Source: Cristatella mucedo
Taxonomy: Eukaryota; Bryozoa; Phylactolaemata; Cristatellidae
Assembly (NCBI GenBank): GCA_009760855.2
Contig: WPIO01000034.1
Location: forward strand, 3,295,001 to 3,359,000
Direction of reading: 5' to 3'
DNA length: 64,000 bases
A program made the translations under genes and the position numbers. Shown here piece by piece: positions 19,693 to 30,329 of the stretch (the stretch's first letter is position 1; every line of letters starts with the position of its first letter). The notes under the pieces are model-generated. The model was not told the origin of the DNA. It was given only the letters and a program-made list of their open reading frames with translations, and did no database searches.

Positions 19693-21026
19693 CTAAGCAG
19701 AGGAAGCCAACGCCGACTCGCCGGCAACGCCGACGGCAGCGGTGGGGTCGAAAGTGCCGACGCCGGAAACAATGGCAGCAGCCGCCCCTTCCGCAGCGGA
19801 GGCTACGATCCTTCTGGTCATCTTTCGCTCTTTAGCTCGCCGGTTTTGGAACCATATCTTCACCTGCAAACGGAGAAGCTCTTGGAGCGATGCGCGGCTG
19901 CACGGCGTCTTGAAGTCCCGCCTCGCCGAACCGCTTCGCTTCGCTGGGATGGCGGGCAGCAGCAGAAGACCGGCGGCGGTGGCGAGGCACCGACGAGCCC
20001 GGATACTGACCTGCCTCTCCGACAGCCCCAGCTTCGCAGCCAGCTGGACCTTATGGCTCGTAATGACGTAGCGGTGGCCACAGAATTCGTTTTCGAGCTC
20101 TCGGCGCTGCAGGTCGGTATAGACCACCCGGTATTTGTCCTTGGTCCGGGTTTTGCTGCTGCCGTATCTGCTGCTGGAGCTGCTGACGCCTGCAACGAAG
20201 ACAATGCTCGCTGCAGCCGCCGGGTGTCGGCCGGGCCGCTCGACGACACTTCCGGCGGTTTTTTCGCGCCGTCGCCGCCCCCCACCTGCTCAAGCACCGA
20301 TCGCCGTCGCGGCTGGCTGCGTGCTGGAGCGTCTCCCCGAAAAAAGTGCCGATCCGCCGGCAGTTCGACCCACCCACCCCCCCCCTTGACGGCGGCAGCT
20401 AGCTAACGGCCTGAGCTGCCCCGGTGAACAGCAGCACGACCGGCATCTTTGATCGCGCCTAACTGCGGGCGACAGGCTGTGCCGCCGGGAGGGTCGGGAA
20501 GCACGCAGTCTAGGCGGCAAAAAAGGCCACTGGTGAGCGCCGATGGTGGGGATCGGCTTTCTTGGCCTCTCCACCGCTGGGCGACAGGACCCGTGCGCCG
20601 CCGCCACCCCACGTGCATTGCTGCTTTGTTTACGGGCCACTTGCTCGGCGACGCCACAGTCTACCTCAGTTGCAACAAACATCGTCGCAGATCGGCTGCG
20701 GCGTTGCAGCAAACGGTGCAGCTAATCGGGAAGGGACGCGAGGGAGTGAGCGAAGAAACTAGCCGCCGCCAGTGCGCCGCCGCCGGCCGACAATGCAGGC
20801 TCGCTCTCGGCCGGCTCCGAGGCACGAGCCCTCGCGCCGGCCGGCGCTCCGTCTAAAAACCGGTGCGACAGCGATCCGAGTCCGTAGAGCCAAGCATGTC
20901 GCCGCCGCTGCGACCTCGTGCAGCTGCGAGCCGGCGTTCCGACGACGAATTTTCCGTCGGCACCCGAAACTCGTCCCCGTCCCTCTCGGCTCGTGCTCGC
21001 TCGTTTCGAAAAGCGTCGCCGCTCGA

Positions 21027-21070
<44 letters not shown>

Positions 21071-23089
21071 AGCTCATTGAGAGAAGGGGTCGCGTCGCCG
21101 CACGCGCGAAGCAGCGGACAAGTCGGTCGAGCATCGTAAAACCAATAAGGAAGTGACACGCGCCCCGCCGACTGGCCGCCCGCCCGCCCGCCCGCCCGCC
21201 CGCCGATTCGGCTGATTCACCGCGGACTCGCGGAAGCGGCGCCGTCGTTCGCTTCGAGGCAGGCTCGTCGCCGCAGCGGCGAAACAGAATTGGCGAAACA
21301 AAATCGCTCGCCGCCGCGCCGCGATTGGCACCGGTGCGCGACACTGACCTGTCGAGGGCACAAACTGAGTCGGTGGCTGCGCCATCGAAGCGCTGACGTT
21401 GGGCCATCCGAATGCATGGTTTGCCATCCCGTAGCCGTGGAACGAAAAATCCGAGAAAACGCTCGACGTCGAGTCGGTCGCTAGCGGGTGATGGCTGACG
21501 GCTGACGGCAGCTGCTGCTGATGCGGGAAGGCATTTATGGTGTGGCCGTGAAACGAAGGATAGCTGGCGCCGCCGCTGCCGACTGGGACGTAGCCGCTAT
21601 TCGGAGACGCCTGGTAGGGCTGCGGTACCTGGTGGGAGGGGTACTCAGCCATCCAGTTGGGCTGGGCCGTCGACCGTCCGATGCTTCCCAGGCCGCCGCC
21701 GCCGGTCTCCAGGTGTTGTGGCATTTGCATGTGCATGTACGAGCCAGTACTGCCTCCATCGGTCTGCCACCGAGGGCAGGACGAAGCGCCGGCAGCGGCC
21801 GCCGGAGGCCCGTATCCCGTCGCCGTCATTGGCATGCTGACTCCGAGCGAGGTCGTCAGCGCACCACTGTCGTAGCCGCACGTGTAAGCGCCCGGAGTGA
21901 TAAACTGCTGCTGCAACGGCGACACCGTCACCTGATGCCTTTCGTCGAACGTGTGGCCGCCTGTTGCCGAACCGCCGAAGTCGAGAAAAGGCCCGCCGTT
22001 GCCGCCGCCGTTGTTGCCGCCGCCGTTGATGCCGCCGTTGCCGCCGCCGTTGATGCCGCCGATTTTGGCGCCGTTGATGCCGCCGCCGTTGATGCCGCCG
22101 CCGTTGATGCCGCCGCCGTTGATGCCGCCGCCGTTGATGCCGCCGCCGTTGATGCCGCCGCCGTTGATGCCGCCGCCGTTGATGCCGCCGCCGTTGATGC
22201 CGCCGCCGTTGATGCCGCCGCCGTTGATGCCGCCGCCGTTGATGCCGCCGCCGTTGATGCCGCCGCCGTTGATGCCGCCGCCGTTGATGCCGCCGCCGTT
22301 GATGCCGCCGCCGTTGATGCCGCCGCCGTTGATGCCGCCGCCGTTGATGCCGCCGCCGTTGATGCCGCCGTCGTTGTTGCCGCCGATTTTGGCGCCGTTG
22401 CCGCCGTCGTTGTTGCCGCCGATTTTGGCGCCGTTGCCGCCGTCGTTGTTGCCGCCGATTTTGGCGCCGTTGCCGCCGCCGTTGTTGCCGCCGATTTTGG
22501 CGCCGTTGCCGCCGCCGTTGTTGCCGCCGTTGAAGCCGCCGTTGACGCCGCCGTTGAAGCCGCCGTTGAAGCCGCCGTTGACGCCGCCGTGGAAGCCGCC
22601 GTTGACGCCGCCGTGGAAGCCGCCGTTGACGCCGCCGTTGACGCCGCCGTGGAAGCCGCCGTTGACGCCGCCGTTGACGCCGCCGTTGAAGCCGCCGTTG
22701 AAGCCGCCGTGGAAGCCGCCGTTGAAGCCGCCGTTGAAGCCGCCGTTGAAGCCGCCGTTGAAGCCGCCGTTGAAGCCGCCGTTGAAGCCGCCGTTGAAGC
22801 CGCCGTTGAAGCCGCCGTTGAAGCCGCCGTTGACGCCGTTGTCGTCGTTGTTGCCGCCGTTGACGCCGCCGTTGACGCCGCCGTTGACGCCGCCGTTGAC
22901 GCCGCCGTTGCTGCCGTCGTTGTTGCCGCCGTTGAAGCCGCCGTTGTTGCCGCCGTTGACGCCGCCGCCGTTGACGTAGTGTGCCACCGCATCAATGCCG
23001 TTCGTGGCCTCCGCCGCGGTGCCGTTCATGAAGTCAAACCCGTCGCCGCTTGAGCTCTTGCTTGAGCTAAACTCTTGCTTGAACACCAT
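19693..23089 (-). CDS. Cdx: caudal/Cdx-class homeodomain transcription factor, 3 exons
   Basis: The coding exons on the minus strand are 23089-21349, 20189-20011 and 19863-19693. Introns are 1,159 and 147 bp, all GT-AG with matching phases (1 and 0), giving 696 residues. The start ATG has a strong context (ACCATGG). Residues 1-37 are Ser-rich, about 38-365 form an Asn-Gly repeat tract, and 366-580 are Pro/Ser/Gly/His-rich. The homeodomain spans about 597-656. Diagnostic caudal features are [14 protein letters not shown] before and in the N-terminal arm and helix 1, LGLSERQ, and the recognition helix [14 protein letters not shown] with Gln50 and Asn51. The second intron falls between homeodomain positions 44 and 45, a recurrent site in homeobox genes. 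Helices 1-2 are divergent ([17 protein letters not shown]). A possible degenerate hexapeptide-like NWMAEYP lies upstream. Cdx proteins bind DNA in the nucleus and pattern posterior or gut tissue in bilaterians; that role is inferred here. No other ParaHox gene is in the window. Confidence 0.95.
21030..21070. repeat. (GCC)n microsatellite in Cdx intron 1
   Basis: A pure GCC triplet run of about 41 bp within the first intron. It appears as poly-Ala or poly-Pro in chance frames. Confidence 0.95.
21176..21204. repeat. (GCCC)n microsatellite in Cdx intron 1
   Basis: A tetranucleotide run about 150 bp inside intron 1 from the donor. Confidence 0.93.
21990..22975 (-). repeat. coding tandem repeats in Cdx exon 1 (Asn-Gly tract)
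   Basis: Three repeat types follow one another. Nearest the start codon, a 12-bp unit encodes Gly-Gly-(Phe/Val)-Asn, with His variants (about 22515-22975). Next comes a 33-bp unit encoding an [12 protein letters not shown] type block, about four copies (about 22372-22515). Then a 15-bp unit, GATGCCGCCGCCGTT on the plus strand, encodes Ile-Asn-Gly-Gly-Gly about 20 times (about 22076-22371). The tract ends with degenerate mixed units near 21990. All unit lengths are multiples of three, so the frame is kept. The 15-bp copies look identical, the sign of recent expansion. Confidence 0.95.
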
Positions 23090-23249
23090 GGTACGCTGTA
23101 GTGTATCGGAATAAAACGAGCACGAAACTTAAAACTTACTTCGCGAGGCTTCTAGAATATTCTCACGTACGCCGAGGTCTGCCGCTGCACGAGTAGTGCG
23201 AGTCCTGCACGCTGCTGCTTAAGGCCGAGCGTCGGGAGTTACTGGCGAC

Positions 23250-23400
23250 AGAGTGAACGAGTACGCAGGAGCGCGACTTTTTAAAGCCTCCCGCCTGACG
23301 GAAGCTAGCCTCTGGGCCAGCCTCCAGCGAGCCCGGCCCAGTGGGCGGGGTTTCGGCGGACACCCACACATGTGATCTGTAACTCGACTCTGATTGGTGG
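23250..23400 (-). promoter_or_regulatory. candidate Cdx core promoter
   Basis: On the minus strand, in order: a CCAAT box (CCACCAATCA, 23400-23391), a GC-box-type motif GGGCGGGG on the plus strand (23343-23350), a TATA-like TTTAAAAAG (23285-23277), and an initiator match TCACTCT with its A at 23254. The TATA-to-initiator distance is about 31 bp, the usual spacing. The predicted 5' UTR is about 165 nt and contains no upstream ATG. No DPE was seen. The combination is persuasive, but it is unsupported by transcript data. Confidence 0.5.
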
Positions 23401-25859
23401 CGTGGCCGAACAAGTCTAGCCAGCAGCCTTGCTTACTGTATGGGGTTAGTTACCTAGGGCCGCGCCGGCGTTAACCGCCGGGCGACGGATCCACTACCGA
23501 ATACCAGCGGCAGCGGATTTTGCGGCGACGGCGCGTGAGGCCAAGGCGGCCGGGAAGCGCGTGCCTTGCGGCAGCGGCATACTGTCAAGGTCGCTGTCAA
23601 GGCCGCCGCTAGCCACCCACGTCGAGCGTTCCCAGCGAGCGGCGCGGCCGACTCGCGGCCGTCACCTCATCCGTGCTCGCCCGTCACCTCATCCGTGCCC
23701 ACCTCATCCGTGCTCATCGCCCGCGCGAGGCCGCCGCCGCGCGGCCAACGTGGCCGCGCGGCGGCGGCGGCCGCGCCGGCCGCGCGAAGCAGAAGGGTTC
23801 GCATTTCAGGATGCCTTCGTAACTGAAGCGCAGGGCAGCGTGGTCGTTTAGCAAAGATAATGCGAAAGCCGAAACCGGAGCCGTGCAAAATATGTGCGAT
23901 GAATGCGTCGGCTTTGCAACAATTACGTGCGATAAGAGCTCGGCGCGGGCCTTGACGCCCGCCATCGTGTTACAGCGCCGGTCGCCGGGCTGTCCTCGCC
24001 CCGCGCGCGCGGGAACCCGCCTCCCTCGCGCGAAGGTGCCCCCTCGCACTGTGGTGGCGGCGGCCGCCGCCCTTTCGCCATTTCAGCAGCTTGTAGCCGC
24101 CCGCTTGCGCGGCTACAGTTCGCGGCGCGGACGCAGGAAACTAATTGCCGCTGTCGCTGTCGAGGAGCAGCGCGTCCTCTGCGAGCCGGGCGATCGCGGC
24201 GGCGCTTTATCGAGCGAGATTTCTCGCTGACGATTTCCGACTGATTTCTCGGGGGCGGGGCGGCCAGGCTACCGCACGCGAACGCTTTGCGGGGCGGCGC
24301 TCTTGTCTTCTGTACCGACTGCGGCAGCCAGAGCTTCTCCGAGCCAGAGCGCTGTCGGAGCGTATCGGAACGAGCGAGCAACGCAGCAGTCTAGCCGCGG
24401 GCGGCGGAGAAACTCGCCGCGCCTGCGTCCGACGCACTCCGCCTGCTGCGCCGCCGACCGAGTCGCCTTCGGAAGTTCGCCTCCGCGAGCGATGAGTCCG
24501 CCTGCCCGCGCTCGCGCGCGGCACGGCGACGGGCCCGTCGGAGAGACGCACCCGCTGCCCCCCTCCCGCCGCCGCCGCCCGCTCTGGTTCGTCTTCTCGA
24601 GACGCGGCGGCGAGCCGGGCGCCGATAGCAGCCGCGGCATTGCAGCATCGACAGCGGCGGATAAGGATCCGCCTGCTTAGATCCGCGGACCGCCCGCCGC
24701 CGCGGACCGCCCGCCGCGCCGCCGGACAGACGGCGGCTCAGCCGCCCCACGGCGAGCTGGCGCTCGACGGGCGAGCAGACGGCGACGGGCGGGCGAGCCG
24801 CGAAACCGCTAAAAGACGCGCCGCTCGCCACCGGTGCACTCCACGCGACCCCGGCGTTCTCACGGGCGGGAGGAGGCAGGCCCGGGGCTCGGAAGAGAAC
24901 GGGCAGCCGGTGCTCTCGCGGCGCGGGGGTGGGTCGGCCCGGGCTCGGAAGAGAACGGGCAGCCGGTGCTCTCACGGCGCGAGGGTGGGTCGGCCCGGGC
25001 TCGGAAGAGAACGGGCAGCCGGTGCTCTCGCGGCGCGGGGGTGGGTCGGCCCGGGCTCGGAAGAGAACGGGCAGACGGTGCTCTCGCGGCGCAGGGGTGG
25101 GTCGGCCCGGGCTCGGAAGAGAACGGCCCGGAAGCCGGCGCTCTCTCGTGAGGGCCCGGGTGGGGGGCGCCAGCCGCCCTGTCTCCAGTCATGGACGTCG
25201 ATACGCTGTACAGGCGAATCGCGTCAGCTGCTTTGAGAGCCGACCGGCGGCGCCCGAGGTAGTAGCTGGCGCCGCCGGGCAGAGGCGCGGTGGCGACCAG
25301 TTGACCGAACCTCGAGCCGCCGCAGTGCTCGCCGAGAATGCCGAACGGTACTTCTCGCCGGCGTCGGTGGCTCTATCGTCCTCTGGCAGCTGCTGCCGAG
25401 CCTCTAGACCCTAGAGCCTCTCTCTTCGCAGGCCTGAGTGACAGAGCGTTCGAGCGTTCATTTAATTTTATTAAATCGCCACCGTAGCTATTACAAACGC
25501 AACGCGGCAGGCTGGCTAGTGAGCAGGCTGGCCAGTCAGATGCACCGGCAGCAAAAGCACACCGTGCCGGTGGCTGCCGTGCCAGAGCGTAGCCACCAGT
25601 GACCTTCACCGCAGACAGACTGCCAGCGGTAGGTCAGGGATGCAGATCGACGTTGATCTGTGAGCCCCTGCTTGATTTGCAGGAGGGCGAATGATCGCCG
25701 AAGGGACGAAGCAACGCTGCCTCGGTCTTCAGGAAACGATGCCGAGCGATCATTGGCTGGAGGAGCAGTTAGACCGGAGGTGCCCGAACTAGACAGCGGG
25801 CACACGACTTCGATCGAACGCTAGCCTTCCTAAACGTTACAACGTGAGAGCCGCGAATA
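23401..25859. other. GC-rich region upstream of Cdx, no gene recognised
   Basis: Very GC- and CpG-rich, with many overlapping ORFs on both strands that show no motif. It includes a short repeat of CACCTCATCCGTGC (about 23660-23720) and the 56-bp minisatellite. A small plus-strand ATG-initiated frame at 25192 (MDVDTLYRRIASAALRAD) is a weak first-exon candidate. The region could hold Cdx regulatory DNA or an unrecognised first exon of a neighbouring gene. Confidence 0.4.
24883..25140. repeat. 56-bp GC-rich minisatellite, about 4.5 copies
   Basis: GGAAGAGAACGGGCAGCCGG recurs at 24891, 24947, 25003, 25059 and (variant) 25115, exactly 56 bp apart. Copies differ by single substitutions. Confidence 0.93.
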
Positions 25860-26324
25860 ATGAATATCTTTCAGGATGTGGCTGCTTTAGCTCACGGCCG
25901 TTACAACTGCTGGGCTGCGGCAGTCCAGTCGGTCGCTCGCCAGGAGCGCATGCCAGCGGCTGGCTTGACTGTGTCGGCATGCACGCCGGTTTTACCGCAG
26001 ACTCTGTACTCGAAGCCAAATATCCGTCTCCAGAAACCTCGAGGACGTGCGTGCTGCACTGGATGCGGGCACGTGAAAGCTGTCTCCACGTGCGAGCAGT
26101 GGCAGCCGGCGCTGCCGCGGCAGCTGCTAGCAGTAGCTGCCGTCGAAGCCGAAAGCTTCACGCAGGCCGCACTCGATGCCGCCCACTATCGCCGACAGAG
26201 GACTAGGGGGAGCCGACTGCACAATGCACTGCGCTGCACTGTGCACAATGCCAGCAAGCACCCACGACACTTTAGGTGCTCAGCGATTAGGAAGCGCATT
26301 ACTAGCACCGAACGTCTCGGGTGA
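25860..26324 (+). CDS. hypothetical ORF, 154 codons
   Basis: ATG at 25860 to a stop ending at 26324. The peptide has a CCTGCGHVKAVSTC cluster near residue 66 and a following Ala-rich amphipathic stretch (LPRQLLAVAAVEAESFTQAA). No family was recognised, and the Cys/His spacing does not match a known finger. The ORF ends at the edge of the first unit of the large tandem array. High GC content makes a chance frame possible, and a second overlapping frame of 120 codons (25844-26206) is equally open. Confidence 0.2.
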   Translation: MNIFQDVAALAHGRYNCWAAAVQSVARQERMPAAGLTVSACTPVLPQTLYSKPNIRLQKPRGRACCTGCGHVKAVSTCEQWQPALPRQLLAVAAVEAESFTQAALDAAHYRRQRTRGSRLHNALRCTVHNASKHPRHFRCSAIRKRITSTERLG

Positions 26325-26613
26325 GATTCTTGACTTGGGAGGGGCGTGGAAGCGAAGTCCGAGAGGCTCTACCGAGCTGCCCATTAGCTGCCACGAGTAG
26401 CTGATGCACTGTAGCTGTCGCCTTGAACTTTCGTGATCTTGGGGCCTTCGCGAGCAGTTCTGCCGCTGGTGCGAGCCTGCCTGCCGCCATCTAGGAATCT
26501 TGAATACCTAGAAAATGAACTTTTAGTGCGTGCCAACTCAGCCAGGATGGCACGACGATGCACCCGCCGCGCTGTCCACAGTGAGTGTCGCCTCTGCTGG
26601 CCGGCCGGCCGCA

Positions 26614-26615
26614 GC

Positions 26616-26660
<45 letters not shown>
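26614..26660. repeat. (CAG)n microsatellite in U0
   Basis: A CAG/AGC triplet run of about 45 bp inside the alpha segment of U0. It is absent from the other units. Confidence 0.95.
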
Positions 26661-26852
26661 CAGCCTGGTGGCGCGACCGGCACGTATTAGCAAGCTACCC
26701 TTTCAGGACGCAATAAACCGCTTGCTAGCCGCCGCTGCAGCTTCTTCATCGTTTATTGTCATTGTCAAGTTGCTGCTGAATAAAATGCATTGAAAGAGCG
26801 CTTTGATCAAACTAAAGTGGCTTAGCCAGTTTCTGCGGGTAGGTAGGCATAA

Positions 26853-27137
26853 ATGAGTCATCGCCAGGGACTAGCCAGGCCGGTGCCCCAGTGGCTCTTG
26901 ATGGGGTTGGGGGGGGGCTTTAGCTCAGGGCAGGACGGTGGAGAAATACTCAGCTCAGACGACGCCGACACGTTCTTCGTTCGTACCGGCTGCCTCTATT
27001 GGAAGTGCAGACGATCGCCACCACAGGAGTCACGCCAGCAGGACAGCCGTCGCGCCAGCAGGACAGCCGTCGCGCCGGGCCACACCCCCAAACCGCAGCT
27101 CGCTGCTTCGGACCCGAGCCGATCAGCTAACGTCTAG
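26853..27137 (+). other. open frame over the beta segment of U0
   Basis: A 94-codon frame includes SSGQDGGEILSSDDADTFF and RTGCLYWKCRRSPP. Corresponding sequence in other units carries stops (for example near 30960-31260). It may be a fossil exon of whatever locus founded the array, or chance. No homology was recognised. Confidence 0.2.
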
Positions 27138-27908
27138 CGGCTAGCACGACGCTAGCCCTGTACAGCTGCGCCTCACCCTCCAGCTAGCCGGCGCAGCACT
27201 GTCGGCTGCAGGCAGGACAACTCCCAATGCCGACCTCTCTGTTCCTTCACTAAGCTTAGCTGCTGAGCTGCACACGAAGGCTCAAGGTCGCACGCACGCA
27301 CGAGTTCCCATGGGGAGCAATGAATGAGCGTCGTGCGAATGTGCTCAGGTGTTGGACGAGCAGAACCCTAGAACGTCTGGTGTCGTGGCGGGGGTCAAGA
27401 AAAGAAAATGCCAGCCGATTTAACAGCCTCTTTTGAAAAGCGACAGAAGAGCCTTTACGGCTATCACCGCCGCTTGCAGCTACGATAAAGGATCGCCCGC
27501 CTCAGGATTCAAACCCACAACCTAAGCACGGAGGTGGTGAAAAGTAACCACCTTAAATAGTGTGCCATCACGGCTCACCAAAAGCACCGTTCTCATTCGC
27601 TGAGCACAGCATGCTCAAGTGCACATACAGCTGCCCCAGAAGCTGCTGACAGCCTCACAAAAAGCCTGCAAGCCTGAGCCAGGTTGCTAGCTAGCAGCGA
27701 CCTCTGCCCTCGGGGCCAGGGAAAAACACTCAGGCGCCTCTGACTTGCATTTTCATGCAGTCTACGTAGCGATTCAAGCATTCTCGCACACCGCGATTCC
27801 TTTGGGCCAACTAGTGCGTGCGTTCTTCGTCTTAGTGACCAACCTGCATTCCCTATTCAAAGGCGGCCATGGCTTCACAGTATTTTACGATTTTGAAGAT
27901 GTATGTAC

Positions 27909-28625
27909 TGTAATGTAATGTATCTACGTCTGTAACTCAACAAAGTCATTAAGACCATGTGGGTGTTACGCAGGAGAGTTTTGTATAGCGCACTCACAGC
28001 CTAAGCGGCTTTCGGTATGCATTCGGTAGCCAACAGACTTCGTCTCATGCAACAAAGAGAAAGTGGGAAGCATAGCAGAGTCAGGAGAGCAGTTGAGGTA
28101 GTGAGTAGCATGGAAGTACCTGCTCAGGACCGCTGCAAAGGATGTGCCATAGTCGGCAGTAGGAGAGTAGTTGTCGTTGCGTAAGAATTGTGGAAGCGAG
28201 TTCCACAGTCTAGGACCTGCAGAGCTAAAGCTTCTGTCGCCAACTGTCTTCAAGCGGAGGAATGGGACAGCTAATTTATTGTGCGGGTGCGAACAGGCTA
28301 AAACTGATGCAGCAGTTCAGCTAGGTACGAACGAGCCAAGCCGTGGCAGGCCTTGTGGGTAAGAACTTGCTCTGTATCCTTTGCTCAACCAGCAACCATC
28401 CTAGCTCTTTCAGCAAAGGAGACACGTGCTCAAACCGCCGGGACTTGAAGACTAGTCTTGCAGCCATATTCATAGTCTGCTGCAGTGGCATAATAGCTTT
28501 CTTTGGCAGCCCAGCCAAAAGGGAATTACAATGATCAAGCCGAGACAGAACTAAGGAGCTAGTTAGATTTTTTACAAGCCACTGCGGGAGACAGCTCCGA
28601 ATCTTGGATAGGGATCGGATGTGAT
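27909..28625 (-). mobile_element. LINE family A copy inserted in array unit U0
   Basis: Minus-strand frames carry DRSFSSAGPRLWNSLPQFLR (27966-28253) and SKIRSCLPQWLVKNLTSSLV with MNMAARLVFKSRRFEHVSP (28321-28719 frame). They are separated by a frameshift and a small deletion near 28285. The 3' tail reads GATACATTACATTACAGTAC on the minus strand. The flanks correspond to contiguous gamma-delta sequence in other units, so this is a clean insertion. Confidence 0.87.
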
Positions 28626-29435
28626 GGGTACATAACAATGATACGGAAAGATAACGGGAAGATAACGATGAGTACAAGGCCTTCTCAGCATCGGTCGCCG
28701 CCGCACGATGCCCTCCCAAAGTTCAATCGGTGCGCACCGATATGCACCGACGGGCTGATACCCTAGAATAAATTCCTTCGCTGCTACCCCAGGAAAGCAA
28801 GCGACCAAAGAACCGAATCATGCCCAAAGATGGTAGCCAGTCGGAATGGCTGCAGATCAAAAGTCGGGATTCGGCGGTGTGAAGGAAGTCGAGGGCAGGG
28901 GAGATCAAAAGTCGGGATTCGGCGGGTGCGAAGTAAGTCGAGGGCAGGGCAGCGCCTGTCTTGCCGGGACAATAAAAGGATCTTGCAAAACTCGGCTCGT
29001 TTGATAAACCCCGGCAAGCTTATATTGCCCTATGCGTGGCCCTGGAGCGCTAGGCAAGTTTTCTGAGGCAGCCCTCGGTAAGAGGCCGTAGAACAATTTG
29101 GTGCGGCCATGACAAACTTTTCGGTGGCATACGTTAGCAAAAAGCTGCCAACAGAAAACCTCACCAAGTTCAGGTAGCCATAGATGATAATCACCTCTTG
29201 CCTCCACAATAGAGTCCGCACTGTTAGGCTTCTTTCTAGAAGAAGAAACTCTACATGTTAAAAATTCCCGCACGAAACTCTTTGGAATCGTTACAGAAAA
29301 GAAAGAAATGTGCCTCGCTGCCCGACCCACGACGTGACGCAGCCGGCAGGGCAACGGAATAGCCAACAATTGCCAGATGTAAGAGAGCTCCTGCTTAATG
29401 GTGACAGAGCTTCTGGTCGAAAGTCGGCCAAAGAA

Positions 29436-29560
29436 GTAAGGCAAGGAGGCAAGTTCTTCACAACCGAGGTCGCAGGCTCCAAACCGGCATTTGGGTGATT
29501 CTTTATTGCCAACCGCAAGTGGTGGTGATAACAGTCAAGGCTCCTCTGCCGCCTTACCAA
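29436..29560 (+). mobile_element. tRNA-derived SINE remnant in U0
   Basis: The words GTAAGGAGGCAAGTTCTTCA, CCGAGGTCGCAGGCTCCAAA and GGGTGATTCTTTATTGCC align with the better preserved copy at 56770-56900, which has an intact B-box (GGGTTCGAATCC). The equivalent segment exists in every complete unit (for example about 36230-36350), with a decayed B-box. Confidence 0.55.
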
Positions 29561-30329
29561 TAAGGCTGCATAATCAACTGAGATTTCCTTTAGCGTATAT
29601 CGAAGCAACACTGCCCGTTTAAGGGTCTGCCATGCTCAGCTGCGCCCGGTCATACCGAAGGATTCGGGGCAGCAATGACGCAATGAGGCAGGAGAGACAA
29701 CTGCTTGCAGGACGACGACGGCGAGCAATTGCTGCAAGCAGTTGCTGAGCTAAACGCTGAGGGCGATCGATGCCAAGTGGTACGACGGAATGCCAAGGCA
29801 ACGGCCTTAGTGTAAAAACAACTACACAGAGTAAGTAGGTAAGTTTTGGACAGGAAATGAAACCGAAGAAATTTTAAAAATTAGGTTTGCATATGCCTTC
29901 ATTTATCTAACGACTACGAAATTACTGATAGCCCGTGCGGTATTACGAGCACTGAAAAAAATTAGACTGTCAAATTCGGATATTCTACATCTCCCGGCAA
30001 TGGCTATTCTATCGCCCCAATAATCGTTGCTTGATAATTTCGGTTGTGAGTTCGACGGTCGAGGAGCCAACTGTAATCCTCTAACAAAACGTCTCTACCA
30101 AGGACTCTGTCAGTAACATGCTCACAGGAAATGATATCAGCAGTCTAATAGGTGGCTCTGTACCTGTAAAGTGACCAATGCAGGCCTTCCGAGGACTAGA
30201 TTGGCCCGACGGTTTCCTACGAGACAGCGAGCACAGGAGAAGACCGCTATTTACCACACGTGGCTGCTTGACATGATTCTTGGATGCTTAGTCAGTGTAT
30301 TGGTAAGCACATGTAACTAGCACTAGTGA

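Larger units (their letters stand above)
26320..30329 (+). repeat. array unit U0, diverged, with a LINE inserted
   Basis: Contains alpha (from about 26330), a single beta (about 26870-27300), gamma (27570-27880), the family A LINE at 27909-28625, then delta (28660-29000), epsilon, the tRNA-like segment (29436-29560), zeta (29632-29810) and the LINE remnant. Without the insertion it is about 3.3 kb, the normal unit size. The order equals that of the central units despite low identity, so the unit architecture predates the recent amplification. Confidence 0.8.

Noticed and set aside
21521..23053. Plus-strand 510-codon ORF and overlapping 342- and 355-codon ORFs over the Cdx exon
   Set aside because: They are shadows of the stop-free coding repeats; all six frames are open because unit lengths are multiples of three. 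Only the minus-strand frame carries the homeodomain in spliced continuation.
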